From the NCBI GenBank assembly GCA_003229135.1, contig QIHV01000036.1:1-6044 (forward strand): DNA of 6,044 nucleotides. The letters are read 5' to 3'. This document shows, in pieces, positions 5,234 through 6,044 of this stretch; positions within the stretch are counted from its first letter, which is position 1, and every line of letters starts with the position of its first letter. Source of the DNA: Candidatus Kaiserbacteria bacterium (GTDB lineage: Bacteria; Patescibacteriota; Minisyncoccia; Phycocordibacterales; Phycocordibacteraceae). The translations under genes were made by a program, and so were the position numbers. The notes beneath the pieces are model-generated. The model was given only the letters and a program-made list of their open reading frames with translations, did no database searches and had not been told where the DNA came from.

Positions 5234-6044
5234 ATGTTGTGGCTTTGGAATTTCTTTCTTAGAAAACGACAATTCAGTTATGTGCTCATAGCAACCTTGG
5301 TCGTTGCCGGAACTTTTTCACTAATACAGATTCCAAAAGAAGTTGAACCACCTGTAAATATTGCAGAGGGTATTGTTGTTACTGCGCTGCCAAGTGCATC
5401 GGCATCAGACATTGAAACATTGGTTACAAACAAGCTCGAAGACCAAATATCGGGTATCAATAATATCGATAAAATAGATTCTGTTTCAAGTATCGGCGTT
5501 TCAAAAATTATGGTGCAGTTTACGGCCAATGCCAACATCGACCAATCCATACAAAACTTGCGCGATGCTGTGGCAAAGGTAGTGCCCAATCTGCCCACCA
5601 ACGCCACAACCCCATCCGTAACAAAAGTCAGCTTTTCCAATATGCCGATACTTATTGCGTCGGTATCTGCAAACGTGCCGCCGCTTATGCTTTCCTCAAT
5701 GGGGCAAACTGTGTCAGATGCGCTGAAACGTATTTCAGGGGTTTCCGAAGTAAATGTTGCGGGTGTTCCCAACCGGCAGGTAACGGTTGTGGTTAATAAA
5801 AAGAAGCTCTTGGCATATGGGCTTCAGATTTCTAACGTAACTAATGCAATTCGAACTAGTAACGCTCCACTACCTGTTGGTTCTATTTCAATGAGTGGCG
5901 TGTCGTACAGTGTAAATTTTAAAGGAGCAATTTCAAATACAGATGCCATTAAGAATATTGTTGTTGCCAATAAAAAAGGATCTCTCGTTTATGTGCGCGA
6001 TGTGGCACGGGTGTTTAACGGACTCGCTCCCGCAACTACATATT
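5234..6044 (+). CDS. RND-family efflux pump (AcrB/MMPL-type), N-terminal part, cut by the window edge
   Basis: The reading frame is open from the ATG at 5234 to the last base (270 codons plus one base). The product starts MLWLWNFFLRKRQFSYVLIA, with the first transmembrane helix at about 15-32, followed by IQIPKEVEPP (33-42), the counterpart of the PKExxP turn after TM1 of AcrB/CusA-type pumps. Next come porter-domain features: ALPSASASDIETLVTNKLED (51-70; cf. PGASPEDVExxVT), the INNIDKIDSVSSIG block (75-88), IQNLRDAVAKV (106-116), RISGVSEVNVAG (166-177) and VRDVARV (257-263). These pumps are driven by the proton gradient; the TM4 proton-relay residues lie beyond the window and cannot be checked. 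The gene starts two bases after the adaptor stop, so the two are very probably co-transcribed. Substrate unknown. Confidence 0.94.
   Translation, partial: MLWLWNFFLRKRQFSYVLIATLVVAGTFSLIQIPKEVEPPVNIAEGIVVTALPSASASDIETLVTNKLEDQISGINNIDKIDSVSSIGVSKIMVQFTANANIDQSIQNLRDAVAKVVPNLPTNATTPSVTKVSFSNMPILIASVSANVPPLMLSSMGQTVSDALKRISGVSEVNVAGVPNRQVTVVVNKKKLLAYGLQISNVTNAIRTSNAPLPVGSISMSGVSYSVNFKGAISNTDAIKNIVVANKKGSLVYVRDVARVFNGLAPATTY

Noticed and set aside
5278..5772. 164-residue minus-strand ORF
   Set aside because: It is antisense to the RND pump frame, which carries recognisable TM1 and porter-domain motifs and stays open to the window edge.
1..6044. CRISPR arrays, tRNA/rRNA genes, insertion sequences or a recoded genetic code
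   Set aside because: I saw no regularly spaced repeats, no tRNA-like folds and no transposase. The seven complete genes end in TAA or TAG and contain no in-frame TGA, so nothing suggests recoding.

Overview
The window looks like chromosome from a Candidatus Patescibacteria (CPR) genome, probably a Parcubacteria-like lineage. The evidence is family-level resemblance: a compact M50B site-2 protease, an Fe/Mn superoxide dismutase of the divergent 'HxxLYxGYV' type, a ComEC-like metallo-beta-lactamase-fold protein with one N-terminal membrane anchor, and an RND efflux operon whose adaptor has an unusually long hairpin. No gene has a Shine-Dalgarno sequence. The lineage call is inference from the proteins, not from a marker tree.

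Layout. Positions 1-209 hold no confident gene, but contain a REP-like imperfect palindrome (114-132). A 63-residue charged protein (401-210, minus) follows, then an M50B metalloprotease (1134-490, minus) that diverges from ribosomal protein L28 (rpmB, 1169-1411, plus) across overlapping -10 elements. A strong intrinsic terminator (1423-1473) separates rpmB from a convergent ComEC-type MBL-fold gene (2363-1503, minus), in which almost every metal-binding residue is replaced. That gene diverges from a superoxide dismutase (2461-3063, plus) across a perfect 11-bp inverted repeat. The sod gene ends in a perfect 17-bp hairpin terminator. Next comes an efflux operon on the plus strand: MarR regulator (3172-3603), RND membrane-fusion/adaptor protein (3615-5231) and RND pump (5234 to the window edge, N-terminal 270 codons only). 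A palindrome that ends one base before the marR start codon is a likely autoregulatory operator.

How the parts fit. The marR-adaptor-pump cassette is a self-regulated export system; the MarR protein probably represses its own promoter until a ligand releases it. The pump belongs to a class usually known from tripartite systems that cross an outer membrane, which Patescibacteria are thought to lack, so its adaptor, with a large helical insert in the hairpin, is of interest. The sod gene, ending just upstream of the operon, adds an oxidative-stress function but is a separate transcription unit.

A window-wide pattern is that all eight annotated start codons are ATG preceded by T (A/C-T-ATG), and several have a -10-like hexamer 8-10 bases upstream. 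This suggests mostly leaderless mRNAs.
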